Assembly: GCA_001789205.1 (NCBI GenBank)
Contig: MFYT01000051.1
Location: forward strand, 1 to 64,000
Length of the DNA stretch: 64,000 bases
Origin: Candidatus Raymondbacteria bacterium RIFOXYA2_FULL_49_16
Lineage (GTDB): Bacteria; Fibrobacterota; OXYB2-FULL-49-7; XYB2-FULL-49-35
Direction: 5' to 3'
The notes below the pieces were generated by a model that was not told the origin of the DNA, ran no database searches, and saw only the letters and a program-made list of their open reading frames with translations. A program made the position numbers and the translations under genes. Below are positions 27,632 to 39,122 of the stretch, piece after piece (within the stretch, counting starts at the first letter, position 1; every line of letters starts with the position of its first letter).

Positions 27632-27823
27632 TTAACCGCCCTTTGTCTCATCAATTTCGCTGAACGACGCGTCCTTGATTTCACATCCTTCCGTTGATAT
27701 GCGCTTTTCACGCGCTTCCCGTTCCTGGCGCACCCGCGCCGCCGTGCGGGAAGCGGAGAGCATTCGTAAGAAAAAAAGTACAACCAAAGCGAAAAGGGCC
27801 CCTTTTATCAGTGAAATGACCAT
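27632..27823 (-). CDS. small membrane protein (63 residues)
   Basis: One N-terminal hydrophobic helix (ISLIKGALFALVVLFFLRML) precedes a basic region and an acidic tail ending DASFSEIDETKGG. The start at 27823 lies seven bases after the LacI stop codon, within a longer open frame whose upstream part is the antisense of the LacI gene. The shape recalls the small DUF4834-type proteins of FCB bacteria, but I cannot assign it. It is co-directional with its neighbours. Confidence 0.6.
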   Translation of the reverse strand: MVISLIKGALFALVVLFFLRMLSASRTAARVRQEREAREKRISTEGCEIKDASFSEIDETKGG

Positions 27824-27830
27824 AGGGCGC

Positions 27831-29926
<2,096 letters not shown>

Positions 29927-29937
29927 TACCGGAAGCT

Positions 29938-30024
29938 CTTTAAGCGCTAAAGTCAGTTTAATGTCTACCCCTTTTATTAGTTAACTTTAAATTTAAAGAT
30001 AATATATTTAACTTCAATTTTAAA
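29938..30024. promoter_or_regulatory. AT-rich divergent promoter region with palindromes
   Basis: The 231-bp region between divergent genes contains three repeated elements. CTTTAAGCGCTAAAG at 29938-29952 is an imperfect palindrome with the central CG step favoured by LacI-family proteins. CTTTAAATTTAAAG at 29985-29998 is a perfect 14-base palindrome. A 17-base element beginning TTAACTT occurs at 29981-29997 and again, with two mismatches, at 30008-30024. These could be binding sites for the LacI regulator and for a second factor. Confidence 0.4.
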
Positions 30025-30157
30025 CTGAATTTTTTACTTCTTTCAAGTCTTGGAGCCTGCCATAAAAGCGGTTGATTATACTTGCGCCTAAATATTAAAG
30101 TATTGTAATTTAAAAGGGCGTATTGTCTTTTAAGAACTTTCTGAATGGAGCAGCTGT

Positions 30158-30682
30158 ATGAGCAGTGAAAAAGAGACAAAAACGAACAATTTCTGGGGCA
30201 ACATCTTTTCGCGCGACAAGGACACCGGCGCTATGAGCACAAGTGATTTTCTCGAAAACATCCCGGTATTCAAAGAACTCTCCAGACGCGAACGAAAACG
30301 AGTGGCGGCGATCATTTACGACCGCACCTACGAACCCGGCGAATTCATGTTCGAGAAGGAGCAACCGGGCGCCGCAATGTTCATGATAAAAAAAGGACAG
30401 GTAAAAATTGTCGCGCCCTCAAAGCAGGGAAGTGAGATTGAACTGGCCACCATATCCGATGGCCAGTTTGTGGGCGAACTTGCGCTGCTTGACGATTCTC
30501 CGCGCTCAGCCTCGGCCAAAGCTGCCGCGCCAACTCAGGCCCTGGCCTTTTTCAGGACCGATCTCAACAAACTTCTCGATACCGAACCGGTCATTGCCAG
30601 CAAAATTCTGCGCGAACTCGCCATCATTATCGGCAAGCGTCTCAAAGCGACCAACGAACAGCTCTACGGAAAGGACGTGTGA
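30158..30682 (+). CDS. cyclic-nucleotide-binding domain protein
   Basis: This 174-residue protein has a single cNMP-binding domain (about residues 30-160). The phosphate-binding cassette FVGELALLDDSPRSASAKA keeps the Glu and Arg that contact the cyclic nucleotide ribose and phosphate. There is no helix-turn-helix, so unlike CRP it cannot bind DNA by itself and must act through a partner. The 30-residue N-terminus is polar. GGAG lies before the start. It is followed within 8 bp by an AI-2E family permease gene, a possible partner. Confidence 0.85.
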   Translation: MSSEKETKTNNFWGNIFSRDKDTGAMSTSDFLENIPVFKELSRRERKRVAAIIYDRTYEPGEFMFEKEQPGAAMFMIKKGQVKIVAPSKQGSEIELATISDGQFVGELALLDDSPRSASAKAAAPTQALAFFRTDLNKLLDTEPVIASKILRELAIIIGKRLKATNEQLYGKDV

Positions 30683-30690
30683 GGCCAGTT

Positions 30691-31980
30691 ATGATAAGAA
30701 CGGAAAAATCACCAGCGCAGAAACGGCGCGCGTACCTCCTCTTTGGCACCTTTGCCGCGGCCTTCATCACTGTACTCGTGTATCTTTTCGTGTCCCTACG
30801 GCCCCTGCTTTTGCCTGCGGTCATTGGCGGGCTCGCAGCCTTTATCAGCAAACCCATACTCGACTTTCTCACTAAAAAACACGGCATGCATCGCGAACTG
30901 GGCATTTTTCTCATCCTTGGTCTCTTCATCGGCATTATTGCCGTTGTGATCTATGTGGTCCAGAGCGCACTGCCCGATGAGCGGGACAAACTCCTGCTGC
31001 GCACACGGATCCAATACAAAATCAACGAACGCTTCGTTTCGTTCATGGGCATCGATTCAACGGGTGAGGGCAACATTCTCTATAATTTTGCGGGTAAAGA
31101 CCTTGCCAAGGCTCTTGTTTCGGTCAATGCGAAACTCACCCTTTCCCCGCACGAACGCGACCTCTTCCTTTCCTATGCAAAAGGCAGCGGCCACAACCCT
31201 CCTTTTGACGAAAAGTTCATGGGGTATTTCCAGGTGAATATCGCAAACGATCAGAAACGTCTTGCCGCGCCCGTCAGCGGCGACCCAGAGGCCCGTAGCG
31301 TTCCCTCCGAAGAAGAGGGCCAGGACGCTGGTGAATCAAAAATCCAGCTCCTTGCCCATGTTATCGAAACCTGGATACTCATGCCCTTTGTTTTTCTCTT
31401 CCTGCTTGCGGACAACGGACAGATCAAGCGGTATCTGGTCGGTTTTGTCCCCAATAAATATTTTGAAGTCACCCTCATTGTCATGGACAAGGCGAACGAT
31501 GCCATTGGCAATTATCTGCGGGGCATAACGCTGGAGTGTTCGCTCGTAGGGCTTACCTTTGTCTTTTTTCTCTGGATCATCGGCTTTGAGATTAAATGGG
31601 CCATTATTGTTGGCGCAATCGCGGGCATAACCACGGCCATTCCCATTGTGGGGACCATTATAGGTTTCATCGCTGGTTCGGGGTACGCCTTTTTGGCCGA
31701 GGAGAGCTGCTCTTTCATCCCATTTTTCACAGCGAACAACCTCATTATCGGCGTGGTGCTCACGGTCATTATCGCCCATCTTCTCGACAACGCGGTCTTT
31801 CAGCCCATTGTGCTGGGCGGCGCCGTAAGCCTGCACCCTCTGGTGGTCATCACGGCGATTTTTGGCGCGTCGCTCCTTTTTGGACCCATCGGCATGCTCT
31901 TTGCCGTGCCCACCATTGCCATCCTCAAGGTCTTCTTTTCAACCCTTTTCAAGGAGCTGAAGGCGTACTCTATAATATAG
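30691..31980 (+). CDS. AI-2E/PerM-family transporter
   Basis: This 429-residue multi-helix membrane protein has the family layout: two N-terminal helices, a long soluble insertion (about 90-220, here extended by a polar stretch rich in Glu and Ser), then five C-terminal helices with the conserved VGTIIGFIAG, DNAVFQPIVLG and GPIGMLFAVP. Family members export AI-2-like signals or Na+/H+, and many have no assigned substrate. I set the start at the ATG at 30691, which has GAGG six bases upstream. A GTG at 30679 overlapping the previous stop is the alternative. It lies between a cNMP-binding gene and pcnB. Confidence 0.85.
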   Translation: MIRTEKSPAQKRRAYLLFGTFAAAFITVLVYLFVSLRPLLLPAVIGGLAAFISKPILDFLTKKHGMHRELGIFLILGLFIGIIAVVIYVVQSALPDERDKLLLRTRIQYKINERFVSFMGIDSTGEGNILYNFAGKDLAKALVSVNAKLTLSPHERDLFLSYAKGSGHNPPFDEKFMGYFQVNIANDQKRLAAPVSGDPEARSVPSEEEGQDAGESKIQLLAHVIETWILMPFVFLFLLADNGQIKRYLVGFVPNKYFEVTLIVMDKANDAIGNYLRGITLECSLVGLTFVFFLWIIGFEIKWAIIVGAIAGITTAIPIVGTIIGFIAGSGYAFLAEESCSFIPFFTANNLIIGVVLTVIIAHLLDNAVFQPIVLGGAVSLHPLVVITAIFGASLLFGPIGMLFAVPTIAILKVFFSTLFKELKAYSII

Positions 31981-32011
31981 AAACCCGCCCTCTGCGCGTA
32001 TTCCACGCCCC

Positions 32012-33238
32012 ATGCTGAGCATCATCACAAAAATCCCCTGGTTGCACAAAGGTCCTGTACGGCTTTGCCCGTCAGGATTCAGGCGCGAAGATATTGATAC
32101 GGACACCTTCAAGGTGGTTTGCCGCCTGAAATCCTTCGGTCATGCCGCGTATATCGTAGGAGGCGCGGTACGCGATTTGGCCTTGGGAATCAGGCCCAAA
32201 GACTTTGATGTGGCCACATCGGCCCATCCAATAGACATAAAGCGCATCTTCGGCAACGCGATAATCATAGGCCATAGGTTCAAGCTGGTCCATATCCGCT
32301 TCCGGTATGGTAAAATCATTGAGACCGCGACCTTCCGCAGGCACCACGGGCAAAAGGAAGGCCAGGTAGTCACGCACGACAATGTTTTTGGCACCGAAAA
32401 AGAAGACGCCTTCAGACGCGACTTCACGGTCAATGCGCTCTTTTTCGACCCTGACCGTGACGAAATCATCGACTATGTCGGCGGTCTCGCTGATTTAAAA
32501 AAGCGGATATTGCGGAGTATCGGCGATCCTGACGAACGCCTTGTTGAAGACCCGGTGCGCATGATCCGGGCCGTTAAATTCTCGGCAAAATTCGGACTTG
32601 CCATGGATCCCCGGCTCGAGAAGGCCATTAGAAAGCACCGGGACAAGATCTCCCTGTGCAGTCAGCGCCGCCTTTTTGAGGAATTGATAAAAATCCTGAA
32701 GGCCGGGATGTTCTCGGCTTTTGTCAGGCGCGCGGCGGAGCTTTCACTCCTTGATAGATACCTTCCTTTCATCGCCCAGCTGCGGGAAAAAAACAGCGGC
32801 TATCTCGCCCGCCTGCTCACCGCGTGCGATGAATGCATGAAGAACAGGGACACCGGGCTCTACATCCCCTTTTCCCTGCTCACCTGGCCCCTGGTCGAGG
32901 ACAAATACAGACAGTGCCGCGACATCCAGAAAGCGCTGCGCCTCACATTCCACGAACTTCAATCCCAGCTTCCGGTTAGCAAAAACGAAAAATTGGACAT
33001 CCGCACGCTCATGCTGTTTATTCCGCGTTTCGATTACCTGCGCCACCACGCGCAAAAAAAGAAGTTTATCATCCGGAAAATGGTCCGTATGCCCGCCTTT
33101 AACGAGGCGCTCTACCTCTACGGTCTTATTGAACGGTCACGCGACCAGGTGCACGACGGGTATGAATTCTGGAAACGGACCGCGACCCTCGTACGAAACA
33201 CTGAAATGGCCCGCCGGCAACTGAAAGACCCTGCATGA
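32012..33238 (+). CDS. pcnB: poly(A) polymerase / CCA-adding-type nucleotidyltransferase
   Basis: This 408-residue class II nucleotidyltransferase has the head-domain signature YIVGGAVRDLALG followed by KDFDVAT, with the metal-binding acidic pair. It continues with DAFRRDFTVNALFFDP and the RNA-binding neck motif GDPDERLVEDPVRMIRAVKF. The long basic C-terminus favours poly(A) polymerase I (PcnB) over a CCA enzyme. It adds 3'-adenosines to RNA and thereby marks RNA for decay. It starts 31 bp after the AI-2E permease gene, and its stop overlaps the next start in an ATGA. Confidence 0.87.
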   Translation: MLSIITKIPWLHKGPVRLCPSGFRREDIDTDTFKVVCRLKSFGHAAYIVGGAVRDLALGIRPKDFDVATSAHPIDIKRIFGNAIIIGHRFKLVHIRFRYGKIIETATFRRHHGQKEGQVVTHDNVFGTEKEDAFRRDFTVNALFFDPDRDEIIDYVGGLADLKKRILRSIGDPDERLVEDPVRMIRAVKFSAKFGLAMDPRLEKAIRKHRDKISLCSQRRLFEELIKILKAGMFSAFVRRAAELSLLDRYLPFIAQLREKNSGYLARLLTACDECMKNRDTGLYIPFSLLTWPLVEDKYRQCRDIQKALRLTFHELQSQLPVSKNEKLDIRTLMLFIPRFDYLRHHAQKKKFIIRKMVRMPAFNEALYLYGLIERSRDQVHDGYEFWKRTATLVRNTEMARRQLKDPA

Positions 33239-35427
33239 AACACGGCCTGGCCGCCCTTCTTACCTGCGTATGCTGCGGTCTCACTTATGGGTCGGAAACG
33301 CTCTATGGCGCCTGCGTTTCCGCCGCTGCCTCGGACAATGGATGGTATGCAGTGCTGGGAGAAAATATCAGTGATTCCACCACGGCAAACACCACCACCC
33401 TGTACAGCGGTATTCTTTCCATTGCCGCTGCGCTGGTACGGGCAGTCCCCGCTGATACAGGCGCAACCGATACCATTCCTCCTGTCATCATCTTTCCGGA
33501 AACAAACGCCTTTACCACCTCCCGGCCGTTCATCAGATGCACCATTACCGATGAAACCGGTCCCATTGATACTGGAGACATATCCCTGTTTCTTGATGGA
33601 AGCCAGGAAGACCGGGGGACTTTTTCCACAAGAACCATTGACTCAACAAGCGGCCTCATACGCCGCGTGGAAATTGACTATACACCATACAACGCGCCCG
33701 CTGGCGCGCATACGCTCCGGATCCACGTACACGACGCAAACCCGGAATATACGCCATGGCCCGAAGCGTCGTCCTTCAGTTTTTCAATTGTCAAAACCGA
33801 AAGCGACCCGCCCCAGGTCACCATTCACACTCCCGGCTATTCGGTGTCATCGGACGGGGCATTTTCCTTCTCCATAAGCGCCTCTGATCCGGGGAGCGGA
33901 ATTCAGCGCGTCCTGTTTAGATACAAGGTAGGGGGCGACCGCTCATTCCGGGTCGACACCCTGGCAAAGGACAATGGCAGATACACCAAACTTTTTGCCG
34001 CTGGATCATTTTCGGGCAAAGGTTTCTGCTTCTTTGTGGAAGTGATCGACAGCGCAGGCAACACAACCGTGGTTCCGGACACATCGTCAGATGCGCGCAA
34101 CCTCTGCGTACGCCTAGCCCAGGGCATGAGTTATGCGCAGGGTACGGGAAGCGCTTTTCCGGTTGACCAGTGGAAAATGTTCTCCCTGCCCCTTGACCCT
34201 GGCCAACCGTCGCTTGCCGCCATGCTTGAACCGCTGCTCGGAAACCACGACAAGCGCCATTGGAAACTGGTGCGCTGGCTCGACAATGCCTATGTGCCGC
34301 TTGCAGACAATGCTTCGTTTAACGCTGAACCAGGAAAGGCCTTTTTCCTCTACATCCGCAGCAAGAATGTCTCCTTTAATCCAGGTCCGTCTACGAGCGT
34401 ACGCATTGACCGCCCCTACCCCATTATTCTTCCCCCAAACCAATGGTCACAGATCGGGTGTCCCTTTGCCTTTCCTGTGCGTTGGAACAACTTCTTCGCG
34501 ACCGACAGCGCCAAAAAAGCGACGGCGCTCTCAATCCCGCTTGCCGATGCTTTTACCGACAGCGGCTATGCGTTGCTCGATACCAATCCCGTGCTCTATC
34601 CATGGCGGGGATATTGGGTCTTTAATCCAGGGGCGGAAACTTGCACGTTGGCTGTGCACCCATACGAGGAAAAGAACCTTTCCCGCGCAACTGCGCACGC
34701 GGACCAGGAATGGGCCATATCCCTTTCGTGCGCTCCTTACTCGCAGGCCGCCTTTGGCACTGCCCAGGCGCTCAGAAAAAATACTCCCTGCCCGCCTGTG
34801 GTGCACAATGCCCCCTATCTCTATTTTGAACCAAGACTGTTGACCTGCCCTACGGACCAGGAGAACACCGAAGGCTGGACCTTTCCTGCGCTTATAGTGG
34901 ATTTCAACACCAATACCAGCGCGCGGCTCAGGCCTTTTTTCAATGGTCCTGCGCCCGAGAAAACGGCAATTATCAGCGAGGATTTTGGGTATGTCCATTA
35001 TCTGGAAAATGGCAGACCCTGCTATATTGATCGGCCTGACCAGGAACAGAGCGTGCGGCTGGCACTGGTATCGGGTAGCGCTTCATATGTTGCTCAACGT
35101 GTCTTGGCTTTGGTCGCCGTGTTCCCCAAAGAGCTTGACGTAGGAGGTAATGCGCCAAATCCCTTTAATCCTGCCACCCATTTTTCCCTTTTTCTGCCTG
35201 TTCAAACCCACCCCTATGAGGTGCGTGTTACGGTACACACTGTAGCAGGGATCCAGGTGCAACAGCTTTTTTATGGGCATAAGAAACCGGGCGTGCACGA
35301 AATAACCTGGAATGGTTGCAATGGTTCGGGAAAACCGGTTTCATCCGGAATCTACCTGTACAGGGTAATTGTGACTGGAGAGAAAAAAGGCCTATTAAAA
35401 ACCGGAAAAATGGCGCTGGTCCGGTAA
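33235..35427 (+). CDS. secreted Ig-like protein with FlgD-Ig C-terminal domain
   Basis: This 730-residue exported protein overlaps pcnB by four bases. A signal-like N-terminus (KHGLAALLTCVCCGLTYGSE) precedes a beta-rich region with Ig-like segments (about 80-290: DTIPPVIIFPE, SDPPQVTIHTPG). A middle region of tryptophan-rich strands resembles the repeats seen in other FCB surface proteins. The C-terminus is a canonical FlgD-Ig/T9SS-like domain: NAPNPFNPATHFSL, VHTVAGIQVQQL, WNGCNGSGKPVSSGIYLYR. No catalytic motif was found. Translational coupling to an RNA-processing enzyme is probably incidental. Confidence 0.8.
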   Translation: MKHGLAALLTCVCCGLTYGSETLYGACVSAAASDNGWYAVLGENISDSTTANTTTLYSGILSIAAALVRAVPADTGATDTIPPVIIFPETNAFTTSRPFIRCTITDETGPIDTGDISLFLDGSQEDRGTFSTRTIDSTSGLIRRVEIDYTPYNAPAGAHTLRIHVHDANPEYTPWPEASSFSFSIVKTESDPPQVTIHTPGYSVSSDGAFSFSISASDPGSGIQRVLFRYKVGGDRSFRVDTLAKDNGRYTKLFAAGSFSGKGFCFFVEVIDSAGNTTVVPDTSSDARNLCVRLAQGMSYAQGTGSAFPVDQWKMFSLPLDPGQPSLAAMLEPLLGNHDKRHWKLVRWLDNAYVPLADNASFNAEPGKAFFLYIRSKNVSFNPGPSTSVRIDRPYPIILPPNQWSQIGCPFAFPVRWNNFFATDSAKKATALSIPLADAFTDSGYALLDTNPVLYPWRGYWVFNPGAETCTLAVHPYEEKNLSRATAHADQEWAISLSCAPYSQAAFGTAQALRKNTPCPPVVHNAPYLYFEPRLLTCPTDQENTEGWTFPALIVDFNTNTSARLRPFFNGPAPEKTAIISEDFGYVHYLENGRPCYIDRPDQEQSVRLALVSGSASYVAQRVLALVAVFPKELDVGGNAPNPFNPATHFSLFLPVQTHPYEVRVTVHTVAGIQVQQLFYGHKKPGVHEITWNGCNGSGKPVSSGIYLYRVIVTGEKKGLLKTGKMALVR

Positions 35428-35437
35428 GCCAACCGGG

Positions 35438-37261
35438 TTACTTGACTAACACTATTCTGCTGCTGACGACCTTTTTCCCATTCTGGACCCTGACAATATA
35501 CATGCCTGATGGCTGGCTGGAGGCTTCCCAGGTAATTCCAGCACACAGCTGGCGGCTGGCAGCCTGCAGTAAATAAATCAATTTCCCATGAAGATCGTAA
35601 ATTTCTAGCCGTATGACCTTACTGCCTGCTGCCCACTGACCACCACCCGCTATTGTCACAACCGGATTAAACGGATTGGGATGGCATGAGAGCCATGGTC
35701 CATTGTCTTTGCCAACCGTAGAATTGACAACTGGCGTCGGATTGGGGTCTATGTTCAGGACACCCCATCCATACACCGTGTTGGGCAGTTCGCCGGTATA
35801 GGCATTTGCCTGGGCCCGCTCGTGCAGAATCTGCCGGATATCAGCCGCATCGCGCGTACTGTCTTCCTGCAGCAAAAGGGCGGCAGCGCCCGCGGCCATG
35901 GGCGAGGAGAAACTGGTGCCCATCCAGACCGTTCCTAAAATGGAATTGGTGTCCGCGTCATTTTCCACCGCCAGGGTGGTTATGCCGTGCGACGGAGCCA
36001 CAACATCAGGCCGCATGCGATTGTCAAACGTGGGGCCTACGGATGAATAGTCGCATATTTCACCCACGCCGTGGATGGTGTCGTTTATCGGCCGGAAGTA
36101 ATTGCCGCCCACAATAATGGCCTCCTGCGCAAGGGGGAATTCGACCAGCGTGTAGCGCGATGTGTCAAAGGCCATATGGGGCAGAATGCCGTAGGGATGG
36201 TAATGGTTGGTCTCCCAGGAAAAGGCAATGTCCACGGTTTCGGCAACGACTGTCTTGGTTTTTATCAGGTCAACGGACCAGTTGGTTGTCCGACGCGACT
36301 GCGCCTCGTACCAGAATTTCTGCCGTTCACCAGGATACACCCGTACATTGACCCCTTCGTAGACATTCGAGCCGAACGAATACAGGATAATAAGCGAGTC
36401 CGCGGCGGTAGTGTCATGCCAGGTAAATGTCCTGCTGGCTCCGTATTGGGAATTGAACCTGACCCGCACCTTGGATGTATCGGAAAAAAGGATATTAAAC
36501 ACGCTCATGTAGAAATACAGCCCTGATGCAACTTGCAGGTTGGACAAGGTGTCGAGTCCAAAGGTCATGGTCTCGATAGTATCGTTCGCGGGATACGCAA
36601 TACGCCGGAAATTCCGGAAATTATCATTTCCCGAAGCAATAAAGGCGGCCCGTCCCCTTTTCCCCTGTCCGGTAAGCGCGTTCAATTCAGCCTCAGGGCC
36701 ATAGACCCAGCTCAGATTGGCTGACCAGGGCATGTTGTGGCTGCGGGCGACTGAATCGATGTAATAGAGACAACTGTCCTTGGCCTTTGACACAATCACC
36801 AGCTTTGATTCAGGCGCAATGCCGATAAAATTCGCGGGCGTGGAATCATGTTTGAGCGATGTGCCGTTGCCGGCCATGATATTCGCGATCACGGTTCCAT
36901 GATTGTTCCGCCGGTTGTGAAAAACGGAGGCTGAATCGTAGTAATGATAGGCGTCATAAGGATAGTCCGCATTGAGAAGGGAATCGATGCGCGTCTTGTC
37001 CCATATGTCCCAATGGCCAACGCCGCCCGTGTCCTCCCAATACCGCTTGTAGGCCAATACACGGGTTTCGTGGGTTATTGGATCGCGGAAATCGTTGAAG
37101 GTGATGTCCACGTCATCGACAATGCCACAAATCACACCCGCGCCCTTGTACCCGCGATTGTGGTAATAGTCGGTCCCTATCAATACACGCGCCTGGTTGA
37201 GATTCCAGGCCCTGCAAACCAGAAGGGCCAGGACAATCATGGTGAAACGGCAAATTCCCAT
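35438..37261 (-). CDS. secreted subtilisin-family (S8) serine protease with sorting domain
   Basis: This 607-residue protein has a short signal peptide and a complete S8 catalytic set: Asp in ICGIVDDVD, His in RRNNHGTVIANIMAG, the oxyanion Asn in IASGNDNF and Ser in GTSFSSPMAAGAAAL. There is no obvious propeptide between the signal and the catalytic domain. A beta-rich insertion of about 150 residues sits between the Asn and Ser motifs. The C-terminal about 80 residues are a T9SS/FlgD-like domain (CHPNPFNPVVTI, EIYDLHGKLIYLL, GMYIVRVQNGKK). GGGAG lies upstream of the start. The gene converges on the preceding secreted-protein gene with a 10-bp gap. Confidence 0.87.
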   Translation of the reverse strand: MGICRFTMIVLALLVCRAWNLNQARVLIGTDYYHNRGYKGAGVICGIVDDVDITFNDFRDPITHETRVLAYKRYWEDTGGVGHWDIWDKTRIDSLLNADYPYDAYHYYDSASVFHNRRNNHGTVIANIMAGNGTSLKHDSTPANFIGIAPESKLVIVSKAKDSCLYYIDSVARSHNMPWSANLSWVYGPEAELNALTGQGKRGRAAFIASGNDNFRNFRRIAYPANDTIETMTFGLDTLSNLQVASGLYFYMSVFNILFSDTSKVRVRFNSQYGASRTFTWHDTTAADSLIILYSFGSNVYEGVNVRVYPGERQKFWYEAQSRRTTNWSVDLIKTKTVVAETVDIAFSWETNHYHPYGILPHMAFDTSRYTLVEFPLAQEAIIVGGNYFRPINDTIHGVGEICDYSSVGPTFDNRMRPDVVAPSHGITTLAVENDADTNSILGTVWMGTSFSSPMAAGAAALLLQEDSTRDAADIRQILHERAQANAYTGELPNTVYGWGVLNIDPNPTPVVNSTVGKDNGPWLSCHPNPFNPVVTIAGGGQWAAGSKVIRLEIYDLHGKLIYLLQAASRQLCAGITWEASSQPSGMYIVRVQNGKKVVSSRIVLVK

Positions 37262-37296
37262 AGCAAGTCTCCCTTCTAATAAATGTATATTTTTTC

Positions 37297-38073
37297 ATGC
37301 CAATGGACAAATGTTTATTTTCATTCGCCCATTACCGGTCAATCTTGGTATGCGCGAAAAAATCCTATACGATTACTTCTTTTGCGGGAACTACCCGCGC
37401 GCGGACAAAAAAGCCCCTCATTATCCTCCGCCACGATCTTGATAGCAGCCTCTTGAACGCGCATGCAATGGCCCACATGGAACGTTCTCTGGGCGTGCGC
37501 GCAACATATTTTATCCAGCTTCACAGCGACTTTTACTCAGTGTTCAGCCTCGAAGGTATTGCTCTGGTCCGGGAGATAGCCTCCATGAATCATGAAATTG
37601 GCCTGCATTATGATCCTGCCTACTATAACGCCATTGGCGTGAATTTCAAAAAAGGTCTGGCAGGGGACCTTGAAATACTGGAATCCATTGCCGGACAACG
37701 GATTATATCTGTTTCACGCCACTTGCCACTGCTCGCAGGGCAAAAAGAGACGTTTCCGCCGCAAGTGCAATTCAATGCTTTTGACCCAAGTTTTATCAAC
37801 GGACAATATAAATACCTCAGCGACAGCAATGGCGTTTTCAGGCAAGGGTGCTTTTGCCAGCACCTGAGCCCGAAACAAGACTACTGCTTTCTGGTCCATC
37901 CGGTCTGGTGGACAAACAAAGGCGGAGGCTGGAAAGCAAAACTTGCGGAACAAGCGCGCAAGGACTGTAACGCGGTGCGCAAACGCATCGCCGGCAAGAT
38001 AGCGCTCTACGATACAATCATGGCCTCGCGTAAAGAGCGCGATTGCATGTTCAGGAAAAGGCTGGGACAATGA
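37297..38073 (+). CDS. polysaccharide-deacetylase-like (NodB-fold) enzyme
   Basis: This 258-residue protein shows the divergent deacetylase pattern LRHDLDSS (H46-D49), followed by ERSLGVRATYFIQL and NHEIGLHYDP. In classical NodB enzymes the first motif is TFDDG; here it is RHDLD, as in deacetylase-like families linked to cell-surface sugar loci. The N-terminus (FSFAHYRSILVCAKKSYTI) matches the usual start of this subfamily. It is the first gene of a three-gene unit and overlaps the ATP-grasp gene by four bases (ATGA). It may remove an acyl group from a small sugar or amino-sugar substrate; it has no signal peptide, so it acts in the cytoplasm. Confidence 0.7.
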   Translation: MPMDKCLFSFAHYRSILVCAKKSYTITSFAGTTRARTKKPLIILRHDLDSSLLNAHAMAHMERSLGVRATYFIQLHSDFYSVFSLEGIALVREIASMNHEIGLHYDPAYYNAIGVNFKKGLAGDLEILESIAGQRIISVSRHLPLLAGQKETFPPQVQFNAFDPSFINGQYKYLSDSNGVFRQGCFCQHLSPKQDYCFLVHPVWWTNKGGGWKAKLAEQARKDCNAVRKRIAGKIALYDTIMASRKERDCMFRKRLGQ

Positions 38074-39122
38074 AACGCCTTTCGCCCCTCACGGTGATAC
38101 TCACAGGCGCGGGTGCACCCGGATGGCCCGACATCTGCCGATCATTGGTCGAAAACAACGAACGCACAATCGACATTGTCGCCGTGGACATGGACCGCGA
38201 CGTGGCAGGATACCGCTTGGTGAAAAAACACGCCGTGGTTCCAGCCGGCGTATCTCCGGCATACATTCCGGCCATGGTCTGTCTGGTGAAAAAGTTCAAG
38301 GCCCATGCCATTGTACCGCTCACAGACCCTGAGCTGCCCGCTCTGGCCAGTGCAGCCTCCTTGTTTAAAAAAATGGGGGTTGTCCTGCCTGTGGCACGAC
38401 CATCAGCCATTGCCATTGCCGCGGACAAAATACGGACGCATGAGTTTCTCACAAACAGGCATCGGGCCATTCCCGCCTACCGGATTGCGCGCACATCAGT
38501 GGAATTTTCCGTTGCAATCGCAGCGCTCGGTTACCCCAAAACAAAGGTCTGCTTTAAACCCGGTATTGCCCATGGTTCGCGCGGCTTCAGAATACTTGAC
38601 CCGCAGGCAACCGAGGCTGCCACACTGTTTGCGGAAAAGGCGGAAAACACCCGCTATGCAATGACCGGAGAGCGGGCGCGGGAAATTTTAGACAACTGCG
38701 CCTCATTCCCGTCCCTGCTGGTTACCGAGTATCTGCCGGGAAAAGAGTACAGCGTTGATCTGCTTGTGCGCAAACGCTCGGTAGCTGCGGTCGTGTGCAG
38801 GGAACGCACGCGGATCAGGTTTGGTCTCACCTACCAGGGCCGCGTCATTGCCGATCCAAAACTTGAACGACTTGCCGTTGATATTGCGTTGCGCATTGGC
38901 CTTACCTTCAATGCCAATATCCAGTTTAAAAAAGACGCTGCCGGAACATACCGGCTGCTGGAAATAAATCCCCGTACTTCAGGCACTATCGCCCTCTGCA
39001 GGGCAGCGGGCGTCAACCTTCCCTATCTTGGGCTAAAACTCGCGCTGGGCGAACGAATAACCGCGCAGAAACCTGTTCCAGGAACACGAAACTACCGGTA
39101 CTGGACCCACGTCTTTACATGA
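38070..39122 (+). CDS. ATP-grasp ligase (carbamoyl-phosphate-synthase-like / PylC-like)
   Basis: This 350-residue enzyme has an N-terminal pre-ATP-grasp Rossmann region (VILTGAGAPGWPDICRSL, AVDMDRDVAGYRLVKKHAVV) and a C-terminal ATP-grasp fold with VCFKPGIAHGSRGFRI, VTEYLPGKEYSVDLLV and the metal-binding EINPRTSGTIAL. Such enzymes form an amide or ester bond through an acyl-phosphate. The ATG at 38070 overlaps the previous stop (ATGA) and is preferred over an upstream in-frame ATG at 38043. The next gene, a PHP phosphoesterase, again overlaps by four bases, so all three products should be made in fixed ratio. Substrate unknown. Confidence 0.82.
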   Translation: MKRLSPLTVILTGAGAPGWPDICRSLVENNERTIDIVAVDMDRDVAGYRLVKKHAVVPAGVSPAYIPAMVCLVKKFKAHAIVPLTDPELPALASAASLFKKMGVVLPVARPSAIAIAADKIRTHEFLTNRHRAIPAYRIARTSVEFSVAIAALGYPKTKVCFKPGIAHGSRGFRILDPQATEAATLFAEKAENTRYAMTGERAREILDNCASFPSLLVTEYLPGKEYSVDLLVRKRSVAAVVCRERTRIRFGLTYQGRVIADPKLERLAVDIALRIGLTFNANIQFKKDAAGTYRLLEINPRTSGTIALCRAAGVNLPYLGLKLALGERITAQKPVPGTRNYRYWTHVFT

